From an uncultured Bacteroidales bacterium (GTDB taxonomy: Bacteria; Bacteroidota; Bacteroidia; Bacteroidales; UBA932), in contig ONIQ01000009.1 of NCBI GenBank assembly GCA_900317925.1, positions 1 to 64,000 of the forward strand: 64,000 bases of DNA, read 5' to 3'. This document shows positions 9,471 to 18,196 of this stretch, in pieces. Both the position numbers and the translations under genes were made by a program. The notes beneath the pieces were generated by a model. It was not told the origin of the DNA and searched no databases. It saw only the letters and a list, made by a program, of their open reading frames with translations. The stretch's first letter is position 1. Each line of letters starts with the position of its first letter.

Positions 9471-11654
9471 ATGAATCATCGTATTCTTTTTTTGATAGCG
9501 GCTCTGGCCGGCCTTTTGGGCTGTACGCCGGCGGATAACCGTCCGCAGAGCGTCCGCAGCGCCGAAGCGCTGGCAGCGCGGCTCATTCCCGAATATGCCC
9601 GCAGGTTTGAATTCCGGGAAGTTCCGGCGAAGGGAGAGGCCGATACGTTTACGCTCTCAAGTGAAAACGGCAGGATTGTCATCGCCGCCAACAATGCCGG
9701 GACCATGGCCGTGGGTTTGAACTATTACCTGAACTGGTACTGCCACACGACGGTGTCGCAATATGCCGCACACCCTGTGGAGATGCCTGCCCAGTTGCCT
9801 CCCGTCGGGGAAGCCGTGACGGTAAGCGCAAAAGTGCCCTGGCGGTTTTACTTGAATTACTGTACCTTTGGTTACGCCATGCCCTGGTGGAGCTGGAAGG
9901 AATGGGAGCGCTTCATCGACTGGATGGCCCTGAACGGCGTGAACATGCCGCTGGCTACCACGGGCGAAGAGGCCGTCTGGCAGCGCGTCTGGCGCCGTTT
10001 CGGCATGACCGACGAGCAGATTTGCGCCCATTTTACGGGACCGGCCCATCTGGCCTGGCACCGGATGTGCAACATCAACTCCTTCCAGGGCCCGCTGCCG
10101 CAGGACTGGATCGATGCCCAGGCCGACCTGCAGAAACAGATTCTCTCCCGCGAACGGGAACTGTCCATGACGCCTGTGCTGCCGGCTTTCGGCGGCAGCG
10201 TGCCGGCTGTCTTCAAGGAGATGCATCCCGATGCACAGATTACCAGGGTCTCCAATTGGGGCGGATTCGGTGATCCGTACCGGTGCTGGTTCCTCGCCCC
10301 GTCGGACAGTCTCTATCCTGCCATCCAGAAAGCCTTTATCGAGGAACAGACCGCTTTGTTCGGAACCGGACACATCTATGGGCTGGATCCGTTCAACGAG
10401 GTGGACCCTCCGTCCTGGGATCCCGAAGTGCTTGCCGGTATGGGCCGTGACTTCTACGCCTCGCTGGCTGCCGCCGACCCGGATGCTATTTGGCTCCAAA
10501 TGGGATGGTTCCTGATCAATGACCGCGACCATTGGACGCCGGAACGGATGGAAGCCTTCCTGGGAAGCGTTCCGCGCGGCAGGATGATCCTGCTCGACTA
10601 CCATTGCGACTGGATCCTGGGCTGGAAACTGACAGAACGGTTCTATGGCCATGACTACATTGCCTGTGCGCTGCTGAATTTTGGCGGCAACACCTTGTTC
10701 AACGGCAATTTCCCCACCTTGATTCCGTTCTATGAGGAGACCTTCCGCGATGGTGGCAAGAACTTGCGCGGCGTAGGCTCCACGCTGGAAGGCTTCGGCA
10801 CCAATCCTTATTATTACGAATTTGTGATGAGCCAGGCGTGGAACTATCCGCAAACGCCCCGCGAGTGGGTGGACGGTCTTGCGGACCGGCACATCGGCAG
10901 GGCGGATTCCACGGCCCGCCGCCTCTGGCAGGAGCTTGTATTCGATATCGCCCCCCGATATACCGGCACGGGTGTATCGGCTAACGCTCATCCCAAATTC
11001 GGGGCGAACTGGAACTGGACGGTGAAGTATCCCGATATCAAGGGACGTACGCCCATCATGGATCATGCGTGGCGGCAGATGCTGGAGATTCCTTCCACCC
11101 GCTACGAATACCGGTATGACCTTGTCAACCTGGGGCGGCAGGCGTTGGGAGATTATTTCGATATGCTGAAGGATAGCCTGGAACTGGCGTGGAATGCACG
11201 GGATGCCGTTCGCGCCCGTGCCATCAAGGCCGAGATGAGCCAGGTTTTCGATGACATGGACGCCCTGCTTGCCTGCGTGCCGGAGATGAACCTGCAGTCT
11301 TGGAACGAGGCGGCGCGCCGCTGGGGCAAGACGCCTGCGGAAAAGGACTATTACGAGAAATGCGCCCGCACCATCCTGACCATCTGGGGCAACAGCACCA
11401 ACTTGGTCGATTATGCGAATCGGCAGTGGGCCGGTCTGGTGAAAAGCTACTACAAACCCCGTTGGATGATGTTCTGTGACGATATCATCGCCGGAATCGA
11501 AGACGGCCGGCTGGCCAGCGAAAAGAATTTCGACGCGCGGCTGCGCTATCACGAGATCAACTGGACCGAACCGGCCCGCACCGTAATCAACTACAGCGCC
11601 CCCAGAGACCCGGTGGCGCTGTCGAAGGAAATCATTGAGAAATACGGTTTCTAG
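9471..11654 (+). CDS. GH89 alpha-N-acetylglucosaminidase lipoprotein
   Basis: Protein of 727 residues related to human NAGLU. A lipoprotein signal ends LLGC (Cys18). After an N-terminal NAGLU_N-like domain, the TIM barrel begins at WRFYLNYCTFGYAMPWW. Candidate catalytic acids are Glu310 in LDPFNEVDPP and Glu440 in GSTLEGFGTNP, and an alpha-helical C-terminal domain follows. GH89 enzymes release terminal alpha-linked GlcNAc from heparan sulfate or from alpha-1,4-GlcNAc-capped mucin, which would suit a host-associated bacterium. It is the last gene of the + strand run; I see no clear hairpin terminator after it. Confidence 0.92.
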   Translation: MNHRILFLIAALAGLLGCTPADNRPQSVRSAEALAARLIPEYARRFEFREVPAKGEADTFTLSSENGRIVIAANNAGTMAVGLNYYLNWYCHTTVSQYAAHPVEMPAQLPPVGEAVTVSAKVPWRFYLNYCTFGYAMPWWSWKEWERFIDWMALNGVNMPLATTGEEAVWQRVWRRFGMTDEQICAHFTGPAHLAWHRMCNINSFQGPLPQDWIDAQADLQKQILSRERELSMTPVLPAFGGSVPAVFKEMHPDAQITRVSNWGGFGDPYRCWFLAPSDSLYPAIQKAFIEEQTALFGTGHIYGLDPFNEVDPPSWDPEVLAGMGRDFYASLAAADPDAIWLQMGWFLINDRDHWTPERMEAFLGSVPRGRMILLDYHCDWILGWKLTERFYGHDYIACALLNFGGNTLFNGNFPTLIPFYEETFRDGGKNLRGVGSTLEGFGTNPYYYEFVMSQAWNYPQTPREWVDGLADRHIGRADSTARRLWQELVFDIAPRYTGTGVSANAHPKFGANWNWTVKYPDIKGRTPIMDHAWRQMLEIPSTRYEYRYDLVNLGRQALGDYFDMLKDSLELAWNARDAVRARAIKAEMSQVFDDMDALLACVPEMNLQSWNEAARRWGKTPAEKDYYEKCARTILTIWGNSTNLVDYANRQWAGLVKSYYKPRWMMFCDDIIAGIEDGRLASEKNFDARLRYHEINWTEPARTVINYSAPRDPVALSKEIIEKYGF

Positions 11655-11714
11655 TTACTGCTCTGGATTTCAGAACTGCAAGGGCATAATATTTGTTAAA
11701 TCGAGACGAAAAGA

Positions 11715-11764
11715 AAGATACGGGAATAGTAAGGAATTATTATCCTTTAAATTGATCGTATCTT
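11715..11764. repeat. Nested inverted repeat abutting the transposase start
   Basis: Outer arms AAGATACG (11715-11722) and CGTATCTT (11757-11764) are perfect complements; an inner pair AAGGA (11731-11735) and TCCTT (11743-11747) sits inside. The right arm ends one base before the ATG of the RAYT-like gene. It could be a control hairpin or operator for the transposase, or a boundary of the island. Chance formation in AT-rich DNA cannot be excluded. Confidence 0.5.
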
Positions 11765-12694
11765 ATGGAAATCACTCGCAAAGAATGGAACTGTGAACAG
11801 TTCTTCCTCGAAAGAGGCCCGTTTTTTCACATCTACTCGCAACCACTTGGGTCTGATTTGTTTTATCAGGATGATGAGGATCGGATTGTAACGATGAACC
11901 GGATTGCTTTGGAAGGAATACAACTTCCTATTCGGATTTGGGCCTTTACCCTTATGAGCAATCACTTTCACTTTATTATTGAAGGAGAGAAGGGCCCTGC
12001 TTTGTTGTTTTTTCAAAAACTTAAGGACGCATTATCTCGTTATTATGGAAGAAAAGGAAGGCATTTGCTTATGCGCTCCGTTATTTCCGATGCAACGCCC
12101 ATTACCTCCCTTAAACAATTACGGGATGAGGTCGTTTATGTCCTGAGAAATCCTTATGTGGTTCGGAATGATGTAAATCCATTGAACTACAGATGGAGTT
12201 CCGGCTTTTTGTATTTCAACGATTATCTTTCTTTCTTTTCCCGAACTCCCATGAAGGAACTGTCCGCACGGATGAAGAGAGAGATAACCAAATCTAGAGA
12301 TTATCATTTACCGGATCATTATTTCCTTCTAGGGGAATACATATCGCCGGCTAGTTATATAGACCCGACATGGGTGGAGCGACTGTTTACGGGGGCGCGT
12401 CAATTCACTTTATGGTTATTCAAAAATGTTGAAGCACAGGTGGAGGTGTCTCGTCGCTATGGGGAGGAGCCCAATTTTAGCGACGAGGAACTGCTCCGGA
12501 CAATGCTACAGTTGTGTCGCAGGCGGTTCGGCGTTCCTGGCCCTCGGGACCTGACACTTCAACAGAAAAAGGAATTGGCTATACTTTTGAAAAACACCTA
12601 CTGCGCATCAAATGGCCAACTTCAGCGCCTTACAACGCTGAATATACAGGAGATATCCGCTCTTTTCCCTCTAGCACAGCCAGACCCTAAATAA
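11765..12694 (+). CDS. RAYT-like HUH/Y1 transposase (REP-associated tyrosine transposase family)
   Basis: Protein of 309 residues with a Y1 single-stranded-DNA transposase domain. The HUH metal motif is SNHFHF with His67 and His69; the probable catalytic tyrosine is Tyr125 in VVYVLRNP, followed by NPLNYRWSSG, which matches the family pattern Tyr-x-x-x-Asn-Pro ... Tyr-x-Trp-Ser-Ser. The C-terminal about 60 residues form a helical, probably DNA-binding segment (LTLQQKKELAILLKN). RAYTs are single-copy domesticated relatives of IS200/IS605 enzymes and act on REP palindromes; palindromes do follow this gene. Base composition is clearly AT-richer than the genes around it, a sign of separate origin. 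No insertion-sequence ends were found. Confidence 0.85.
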   Translation: MEITRKEWNCEQFFLERGPFFHIYSQPLGSDLFYQDDEDRIVTMNRIALEGIQLPIRIWAFTLMSNHFHFIIEGEKGPALLFFQKLKDALSRYYGRKGRHLLMRSVISDATPITSLKQLRDEVVYVLRNPYVVRNDVNPLNYRWSSGFLYFNDYLSFFSRTPMKELSARMKREITKSRDYHLPDHYFLLGEYISPASYIDPTWVERLFTGARQFTLWLFKNVEAQVEVSRRYGEEPNFSDEELLRTMLQLCRRRFGVPGPRDLTLQQKKELAILLKNTYCASNGQLQRLTTLNIQEISALFPLAQPDPK

Positions 12695-12705
12695 GGAGAA
12701 GTGCG

Positions 12706-12731
12706 TCCACAAATCAAGGCGTTTTTGTGGA
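12706..12731 (+). repeat. REP-like palindrome, copy 1
   Basis: Perfect 8-bp stem TCCACAAA / TTTGTGGA around a 10-base loop (TCAAGGCGTT). It starts 12 bases after the RAYT stop. The loop core AAGGCGTT recurs in the palindrome at 48617-48644. It lies between convergent genes (RAYT + and manA -), so a bidirectional terminator is an alternative reading. Confidence 0.65.
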
Positions 12732-12756
12732 TTAAGGATGCTTTAAAAGAGCTCTT

Positions 12757-12784
12757 ATCCACAAATTGGGGTGTTTTTGTGGAT
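12757..12784 (+). repeat. REP-like palindrome, copy 2
   Basis: Perfect 9-bp stem ATCCACAAA / TTTGTGGAT around a 10-base loop (TTGGGGTGTT). It is a direct repeat of copy 1, about 51 bases away, with the same stem and a changed loop. The segment between the copies is AT-rich and contains the palindrome AGAGCTCT. Confidence 0.65.
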
Positions 12785-12803
12785 GAAAGCCGCTAATATG
12801 GGT

Positions 12804-13817
12804 CTAGTCTATCCAGCTGGCCAGGACTTTGAGGGAGGATCCGCTGTGGATCTCCGGCTCGCAGGCGAAAGTGATGCCATTGGAGGTGGCCGGTATGAGG
12901 ACGGACTGGCCGCGGCGCAGGCTCAGGGAGAAGTCGCCTTCCGGCTCATGGTCGGTGAGCGTTCCGGCCCCTTCCACACAGATGAGGGTTACGAAGGAGT
13001 CCAGTGTCCGGAGGTCTTTCTTTGTCACGGCATCGGCTTCGTCAAGCGCAAACAGGCTCGTGGTAAAGAAGGGGCAGTTTACCAGCGGGGTCTCTCCGTT
13101 TTTGACGGCTTTGTAATCCGTTTTGTATGAGGGATATACCGTGTAATCAATGGCTCGTTTCGCCTTGTCGGTATGCAGCTGGCGCGGCATGCCGTCCAGG
13201 CCCAGGCGGCCGTAGTCGTAGATGCGATAGGTCAGGTCCGATGTCTGCTGGATCTCGGCGATGAACGAACCGGCGCCGATGGCGTGGATGCGTCCTGCGG
13301 GGAGGAAGAAAACGTCTCCCGGCGCAATCCGGTGACGGGCCAGAACATCTGTAATGGTATGGTTTTCAATATGCTCTACATAGGTTTCCGGGGTCATGGG
13401 CCGGGCGAGGCCGCTTAGCAGGTAGGCTCCGGGGTCTGCTCCTACCACGTACCACATTTCGGTCTTGCCGCGGGCGTTTTCGCCATGGAGCTCGCGCGCC
13501 AGCGCATCGTCCGGATGCACCTGGATGGACAGGTCGGCCCGCGCATCGATGAATTTGATGAGCAGCGGGAATTCGTCTCCATATTCGCGGTAAACCTTTT
13601 CGCCTACCAGTTCGCCTTTTTTCAGGGCTACCAGGTCGTTCAGGAGCATTCCGGCATATTTCCCGTTGGCTACGGGCGTCTGGTGCTCGCGATAGCCAGA
13701 AATCTCCCAGCTCTCGCCAATCTTGGGAATGTTGGTGGTGATACCTTTGAAGGGCGCGATTTTTTCGCCGCCCCAGACCATGGTACGAAGGAAGGGTTCA
13801 AACAGCAGTGGATACAT
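12804..13817 (-). CDS. manA: Class I mannose-6-phosphate isomerase
   Basis: Protein of 337 residues (short bacterial form) that interconverts fructose-6-phosphate and mannose-6-phosphate, linking glycolysis to mannose use and GDP-mannose synthesis in the cytosol. The zinc ligands are readable: Gln99 and His101 in IQVHPDD, Glu120 in GKTEMWYV, and His178 in LPAGRIHAIGAG. The cupin core is followed by a C-terminal beta domain. It is the last gene of the - strand amino-acid operon, 15 bases after asd; the metabolic link to its neighbours is not obvious, so it may simply share transcription. Confidence 0.95.
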   Translation of the reverse strand: MYPLLFEPFLRTMVWGGEKIAPFKGITTNIPKIGESWEISGYREHQTPVANGKYAGMLLNDLVALKKGELVGEKVYREYGDEFPLLIKFIDARADLSIQVHPDDALARELHGENARGKTEMWYVVGADPGAYLLSGLARPMTPETYVEHIENHTITDVLARHRIAPGDVFFLPAGRIHAIGAGSFIAEIQQTSDLTYRIYDYGRLGLDGMPRQLHTDKAKRAIDYTVYPSYKTDYKAVKNGETPLVNCPFFTTSLFALDEADAVTKKDLRTLDSFVTLICVEGAGTLTDHEPEGDFSLSLRRGQSVLIPATSNGITFACEPEIHSGSSLKVLASWID

Positions 13818-13832
13818 GGTGCAAAAATACGA

Positions 13833-14837
13833 TTATTCGGCGAGAAAACCTTGTTTCAGGAGCACTTCTGCAATCTGGACGGCATTGGTGGCGGCCCCTT
13901 TGCGGAGGTTGTCGGACACACACCAGAGGTTCAGGCCGCTTTCCACGGAAGTATCGCGCCGGATGCGGCCCACGAAGACTTCGTCGCGGCCTTCGGCATA
14001 GAGCGGCATCGGATAGATGTTGTGGGCGGGATCGTCCTGCAGGACCACACCGGGGGTGTGGGAAAGAATGTCGCGAACGGCTTCCAGGGTGAACGGACGG
14101 TTGAATTCCAGGTTCACCGATTCGCTGTGGCCGCCGCGCACCGGCACGCGGACGGTCGTGGCGCTCACGCCAATCCGGTCATCGCGCAGAATCTTGTGCG
14201 TCTCGTTCACCATCTTCATTTCCTCCTTCGTGTAACCGTCCTCCAGGAAAACATCGATGTGCGGAAGGATGTTCCGGTCGATGGGATAGGGGTACACGGC
14301 CGGATAGGTTCCCCAGGCGGCGCCGGCGCGTTCGGCATCCATCTGGACGATGGCTTTCTGTCCCGTTCCCGTGACGCTCTGGTAGGTGGAAACCACGATG
14401 CGTTTGATGTCGAAGGCGGCATGCAGCGGAGCCAGCGGGAGCAGCATCTGGATGGTGGAGCAGTTCGGGTTGGCGATGATGTAATCGTCCGCCGTCAACA
14501 CGTCGGCGTTGATTTCCGGCACCACCAGTTTCTTGTCCGGATCCATCCGCCAGCAGGAGGAGTTGTCCACCACGCGGCAGCCGATCGCCGCGAATTGCGG
14601 AGCTAGTTCCCGCGAAGCCCCCGCACCGGCGGAGAAAATGGCCAGGACCGGTTTCCGGGCGATGGCTTCAGCGGCCGTCACCACCGTAAGGGGTTTCCCG
14701 CGGAAATATACCGTCTTGCCGGCCGACCGTTCCGAGGCGACCGGAATCAATTCAGTGACAGGGAAGTTCCGTTCTTCCAGGACTTGCATCATTTTGGTGC
14801 CCACCAGACCGGTGGCGCCTACAACTGCTACTTTCAT
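13833..14837 (-). CDS. asd: Aspartate-semialdehyde dehydrogenase
   Basis: Protein of 334 residues that reduces aspartyl-4-phosphate to aspartate semialdehyde with NADPH, the branch point toward lysine/cell wall and homoserine. The NADP-binding loop VVGATGLVG is at residues 5-13, the catalytic Cys126 lies in ANPNCSTIQ, and the catalytic His lies in RVPVRGGHSESV. The C-terminus has the expected NLRKGAATNAVQIAEVL dimer/cofactor motif. It starts 3 bases after thrA, upstream in the same operon, so the two enzymes that handle aspartyl phosphate are made together. Confidence 0.97.
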   Translation of the reverse strand: MKVAVVGATGLVGTKMMQVLEERNFPVTELIPVASERSAGKTVYFRGKPLTVVTAAEAIARKPVLAIFSAGAGASRELAPQFAAIGCRVVDNSSCWRMDPDKKLVVPEINADVLTADDYIIANPNCSTIQMLLPLAPLHAAFDIKRIVVSTYQSVTGTGQKAIVQMDAERAGAAWGTYPAVYPYPIDRNILPHIDVFLEDGYTKEEMKMVNETHKILRDDRIGVSATTVRVPVRGGHSESVNLEFNRPFTLEAVRDILSHTPGVVLQDDPAHNIYPMPLYAEGRDEVFVGRIRRDTSVESGLNLWCVSDNLRKGAATNAVQIAEVLLKQGFLAE

Positions 14838-14840
14838 ATA

Positions 14841-17195
14841 CTAAATGAACAGGATATCATTCAAAACACCGCCGGCGGTCTGACGGGCTCCGGCGCCACC
14901 GCCCTGGATGACCAGGGGAGAAGGATAATCGGCCGAGGTGATGGCGCAGCAATTGACCGTGCCGCTCAAGCCGAAGAGGGGACTATCCGGACCCACAGCT
15001 TCCAGCCGCGCACTGGCCTTCCAGCCGGTGGCCGCATCGCGGGTGAGCCGGGCCACATAGCGCAGGCGTTTGCCGGCTGCGGTCGCATCGGTATAGGCCT
15101 GCTCCAGAACCTTCCCGGACGGGAACGGCTCCAGATCCACTTCGGACCCTTCCAGGGTGATGCCTGCCTCGCGGGCCAGGATGACCAGCTTGCGCCGGAC
15201 GTCTTCGCCGCTCAGGTCCAGGGCCGGGTTGGGCTCGGTATAACCCTTCTGGCGCGCTTCCTCTACCAGGGCCTCGAAATCGTGGCCCTCATAATGGCTG
15301 CAGAGCCAGCCCAGGGTGCCGGACAGCAGGGCTTCCACGCCGTCCAGCCTGTCGCCGGAAACCACCAGCCGGTTCAGCGATTCCAGAATGGGGAGGGCGG
15401 CGCCCACGGTGGTCTCATGGAGCAGTTTGACACCCGCCTGGACGGCTGCTTTTTTCAGGGAAGCATAGGCCTCATACGGCCCGGCGAAGGGAATCTTGTT
15501 GCAGGCCACGACGCTGTAGCCCGCCTTGAACAGCTGCGGGTAGCGCAGGCCCGTTTCACTGCTGGCCGTGCAGTCCACAAAGATGGAATGCTCCAGGGAA
15601 AGGTCGGCCAGCGCATCGAAGAAGGAACCTTCCGGGGCCGTTGACAAGGCTTCCGGATCAATGCCGGCAGGATCCAACAGGTAGCGGCGGCTATTGGCCA
15701 AACCGCAGATTTTCAATTGTTTGCCCGTTCGGGCGGCGATGGCATCGGCATTGTCCAGAATCATTTGAACCAGGGCTTTGCCCACCGTGCCGTAACCGGC
15801 GATGAAGAGGTTGACGTTCTGGACGGAACTCTTGTCGAAGAACTCGTTGTGGATGGCACGGATGGCGTCATCCGCCTTGTCGGACGAAACAATGACCGAG
15901 ATGTTCCGTTCCGATGAACCCTGGGCCGTGGCCCGCACCGGGATACCCCGTCCGCCCAGGGCGGCCAGCATCCGGCCCGTGGCTCCGCTGTGCCCCAGGA
16001 TATCATCGCCCACCAGGCAGACGATGGAATAGCCTTTTTCAACCTTCAGCGGGTTCAGTTTTCCCAGCGAAATCTCGTAGGCGAAGCAGTCGTCGGCCGC
16101 TTTCTTGGCCTTGGGCGCATCTTTCGCGGCAATGGCGATACACATCGTATGCACCGAAGAGGCCTGGGTAATCAGGATGATGTTGATGCCGCTGCGGCTC
16201 AGGGCGTCGAACAGCCGGGACGAAAAGCCCGGAATGCCCACCATCCCGCTTCCTTCCAGCGAAATCAGGGCGATATCGTCCGAATTGGAGATGCCCAGCA
16301 GGGCTTCCTCCCGCCGCGGCGGGTTCTTTTCTACCAGCGTGCCCGGATCGTCCGGATCGAAGGTATTTTTCACATAGATCGGAATCCCCTCATGCACAAC
16401 CGGTTGGATGGTGGGCGGGAAGATGACTTTGGCGCCGAAGTGGGACAGTTCCTGGGCGGCCCGGTAGGAGATGTTCCGGATGGGACGCGCGGTGGGGACG
16501 GTCTTCGGGTTGGTGGTCATGATGCCCGGCACGTCGGTCCAGATCTCCACCAGACGGGCTTTGATGCCCGCCGCCAGCAGCGAGGCGGTGTAGTCCGAAC
16601 CGCCGCGGCCCAGGGTGGTCGTGCGTCCCTGCTCGTCCGATGCAATGAAGCCCGGAACGATGAAAAGGGCCGTGTGGGGGTATTGCGCAAAGGTTTTGGC
16701 AATGTTGGCGTTGGTCTTGGCCGTTTCCACGCTGCCGCCTACGGTCTTGATGATGTCACGGGCGTCGAGCCACTGGCAGGACAGTCCCAGCGAGGAGAAT
16801 TTGGCGGCCAGGATCTTGGTGGAGAACAACTCTCCGAAGCTCTGGACGGCATCCAGGCTGGTAGGACTCAACTCGCCCAGGAGAAACACCCCGTGCAGGA
16901 TGCCCTTGAGTGAATCGAACAGGCCGTCCACCGTCTCCTGAACCGCTTTCTGGCGGTCGGCGGGAATGATGGAGGCAATCATCGCGTGGTGGCGGTCCTG
17001 CAGGGCGGCCAGTTCGGCGAGGTATTTCTCGTCCCGTTCCGAGGCCAGTTTCCCCAGCCGGATGAGGGTGTCGGTACATTTGCTGATAGCGGAGCACACC
17101 AGGATGGTGCGGTCGCGTTCTACCGCTTTGCGGACAATATCGATCAGTTTTTCGGGAGAGGCAACCGAGGTGCCTCCGAATTTCATTACTTGCAT
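14841..17195 (-). CDS. thrA: Bifunctional aspartokinase / homoserine dehydrogenase
   Basis: Fused enzyme of 784 residues catalysing the first and third steps from aspartate to homoserine. The aspartokinase domain opens with VMKFGGTSVASPE (about 3-15). Tandem ACT regulatory segments span about 310-450 (LEGSGMVGIPGFSSRLFDAL; later VCLVGDDILGHSGATGRM). The homoserine dehydrogenase part starts near 462 with a Rossmann loop (FIAGYGTVGKALV) and contains VACNKIPFAG and the lysine-bearing GTLGWLCSHYEG / ARQKGYTEPNP region. The presence of ACT domains implies allosteric feedback, typically by threonine. Its start overlaps the metX stop by 10 bases. The organism therefore makes homoserine inside the same operon that uses it. 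Confidence 0.97.
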   Translation of the reverse strand: MQVMKFGGTSVASPEKLIDIVRKAVERDRTILVCSAISKCTDTLIRLGKLASERDEKYLAELAALQDRHHAMIASIIPADRQKAVQETVDGLFDSLKGILHGVFLLGELSPTSLDAVQSFGELFSTKILAAKFSSLGLSCQWLDARDIIKTVGGSVETAKTNANIAKTFAQYPHTALFIVPGFIASDEQGRTTTLGRGGSDYTASLLAAGIKARLVEIWTDVPGIMTTNPKTVPTARPIRNISYRAAQELSHFGAKVIFPPTIQPVVHEGIPIYVKNTFDPDDPGTLVEKNPPRREEALLGISNSDDIALISLEGSGMVGIPGFSSRLFDALSRSGINIILITQASSVHTMCIAIAAKDAPKAKKAADDCFAYEISLGKLNPLKVEKGYSIVCLVGDDILGHSGATGRMLAALGGRGIPVRATAQGSSERNISVIVSSDKADDAIRAIHNEFFDKSSVQNVNLFIAGYGTVGKALVQMILDNADAIAARTGKQLKICGLANSRRYLLDPAGIDPEALSTAPEGSFFDALADLSLEHSIFVDCTASSETGLRYPQLFKAGYSVVACNKIPFAGPYEAYASLKKAAVQAGVKLLHETTVGAALPILESLNRLVVSGDRLDGVEALLSGTLGWLCSHYEGHDFEALVEEARQKGYTEPNPALDLSGEDVRRKLVILAREAGITLEGSEVDLEPFPSGKVLEQAYTDATAAGKRLRYVARLTRDAATGWKASARLEAVGPDSPLFGLSGTVNCCAITSADYPSPLVIQGGGAGARQTAGGVLNDILFI

Positions 17196-18196
17196 AGGAG
17201 GGGTTCGATAATGGCCGTCAGGGCGGCTGTCTCCAGCAGGAATCCGTCGTGGCCGAAAAGGGAAGGAATAAGGCGATAATCGACGCCCGGGATCAGCGGA
17301 GCCCAGTTGCCCATTTCCTGGGGCGGAAAGATGTTGTCGGTATCGATGGTGACAACCGTAGAGGCGGCCTGGATGCTGCCCAGGGCCTTGGCTACGCCCC
17401 CGCGTCCACGGCCCAGGTTGTGGCTGTGCAGGGCCTGGCAGAGGTACCAGTACGAATAGGCATCAAAGCCTCTGCGGACCAGTTTTTCACCTTGGTAGCG
17501 TTCGTAGGAGGCGGCGCGTCCGGAGAAAAGACAGTCCTCGTCCTGCTCGAACTGGGTGTGTTGGAACCCTGCAAAACAGCGATACGAGATGATGGCTTGG
17601 GCGCGGGCGCATTTCAAACCCTCGGCGCCTCCTTGCAGGCTTTGCGCGGCACGGAAGGTGGGGTCGGCATCCAGGGCCATCCGCTGGGCTTCCGCCGAGG
17701 CTGCCAGCCAGGGGGAAATCCGCGGTGCGGTGGCAATGAAGATGGCTTTTTGGAAAAGACCGGGATTGCGGACCGCCCATTCCAACGCCTGGAATCCGCC
17801 AATGGAACTGCCGATGAGCAGGTCCACCTTTTCAACACCCAGGTGCGCGCGGACGAGCTCGGTCGCCTGGATCATGTCGCGGATGGTGATGGCGGGAAAA
17901 TCGAAGAAATAAGGTTTTCCGGTAAGGGGATTCACCGTGGCCGGCCCGGCTGAGCCATAGGAAGAGCCCAGCATGTTCACGCAGACCACGAAATACTTCT
18001 CCGTATCAATCAGTTTTCCGGGACCGACCATTTCCGGCCACCAGTCTTCCGGATCGCTGTTGGCCGTGAGGGCGTGGCAGATCCAGACCACCTTGCCGTC
18101 GCGCTTTCCGGAGGTGTGGTAAACGACGGGAATGCTGTCCAGCCGGCCGCCCGCTTCAAAACAGAAGGGACCGGTATGCAGTTCGTGTTGAATCAT
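17186..18196 (-). CDS. metX: Homoserine O-acetyltransferase (MetX family)
   Basis: Alpha/beta-hydrolase of 336 residues, slightly short for the family, that activates homoserine by O-acylation. The nucleophile elbow LIGSSIGGFQALEW puts Ser131 at the catalytic position (the family usually reads GGSMGG). VNMLGSSYGSAGPATVNP is the MetX hallmark, and the Asp and His of the triad lie in IDTDNIFPPQE and FGHDGFLLE. MetX is normally acetyl-CoA dependent, but some members use succinyl-CoA and sequence reading alone does not settle this. It overlaps metY by 4 bases and thrA by 10, so translation is probably coupled. Confidence 0.95.
   Translation of the reverse strand: MIQHELHTGPFCFEAGGRLDSIPVVYHTSGKRDGKVVWICHALTANSDPEDWWPEMVGPGKLIDTEKYFVVCVNMLGSSYGSAGPATVNPLTGKPYFFDFPAITIRDMIQATELVRAHLGVEKVDLLIGSSIGGFQALEWAVRNPGLFQKAIFIATAPRISPWLAASAEAQRMALDADPTFRAAQSLQGGAEGLKCARAQAIISYRCFAGFQHTQFEQDEDCLFSGRAASYERYQGEKLVRRGFDAYSYWYLCQALHSHNLGRGRGGVAKALGSIQAASTVVTIDTDNIFPPQEMGNWAPLIPGVDYRLIPSLFGHDGFLLETAALTAIIEPLLCK

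Noticed and set aside
12706..12784. DnaA-box cluster / replication origin
   Set aside because: TTATCCACA at 12755-12763 is a perfect DnaA box with near matches around it, but each is part of a palindrome arm that also occurs changed at 48617. Genes converge here, which is opposite to the pattern at an origin, and there is no origin-linked gene nearby.
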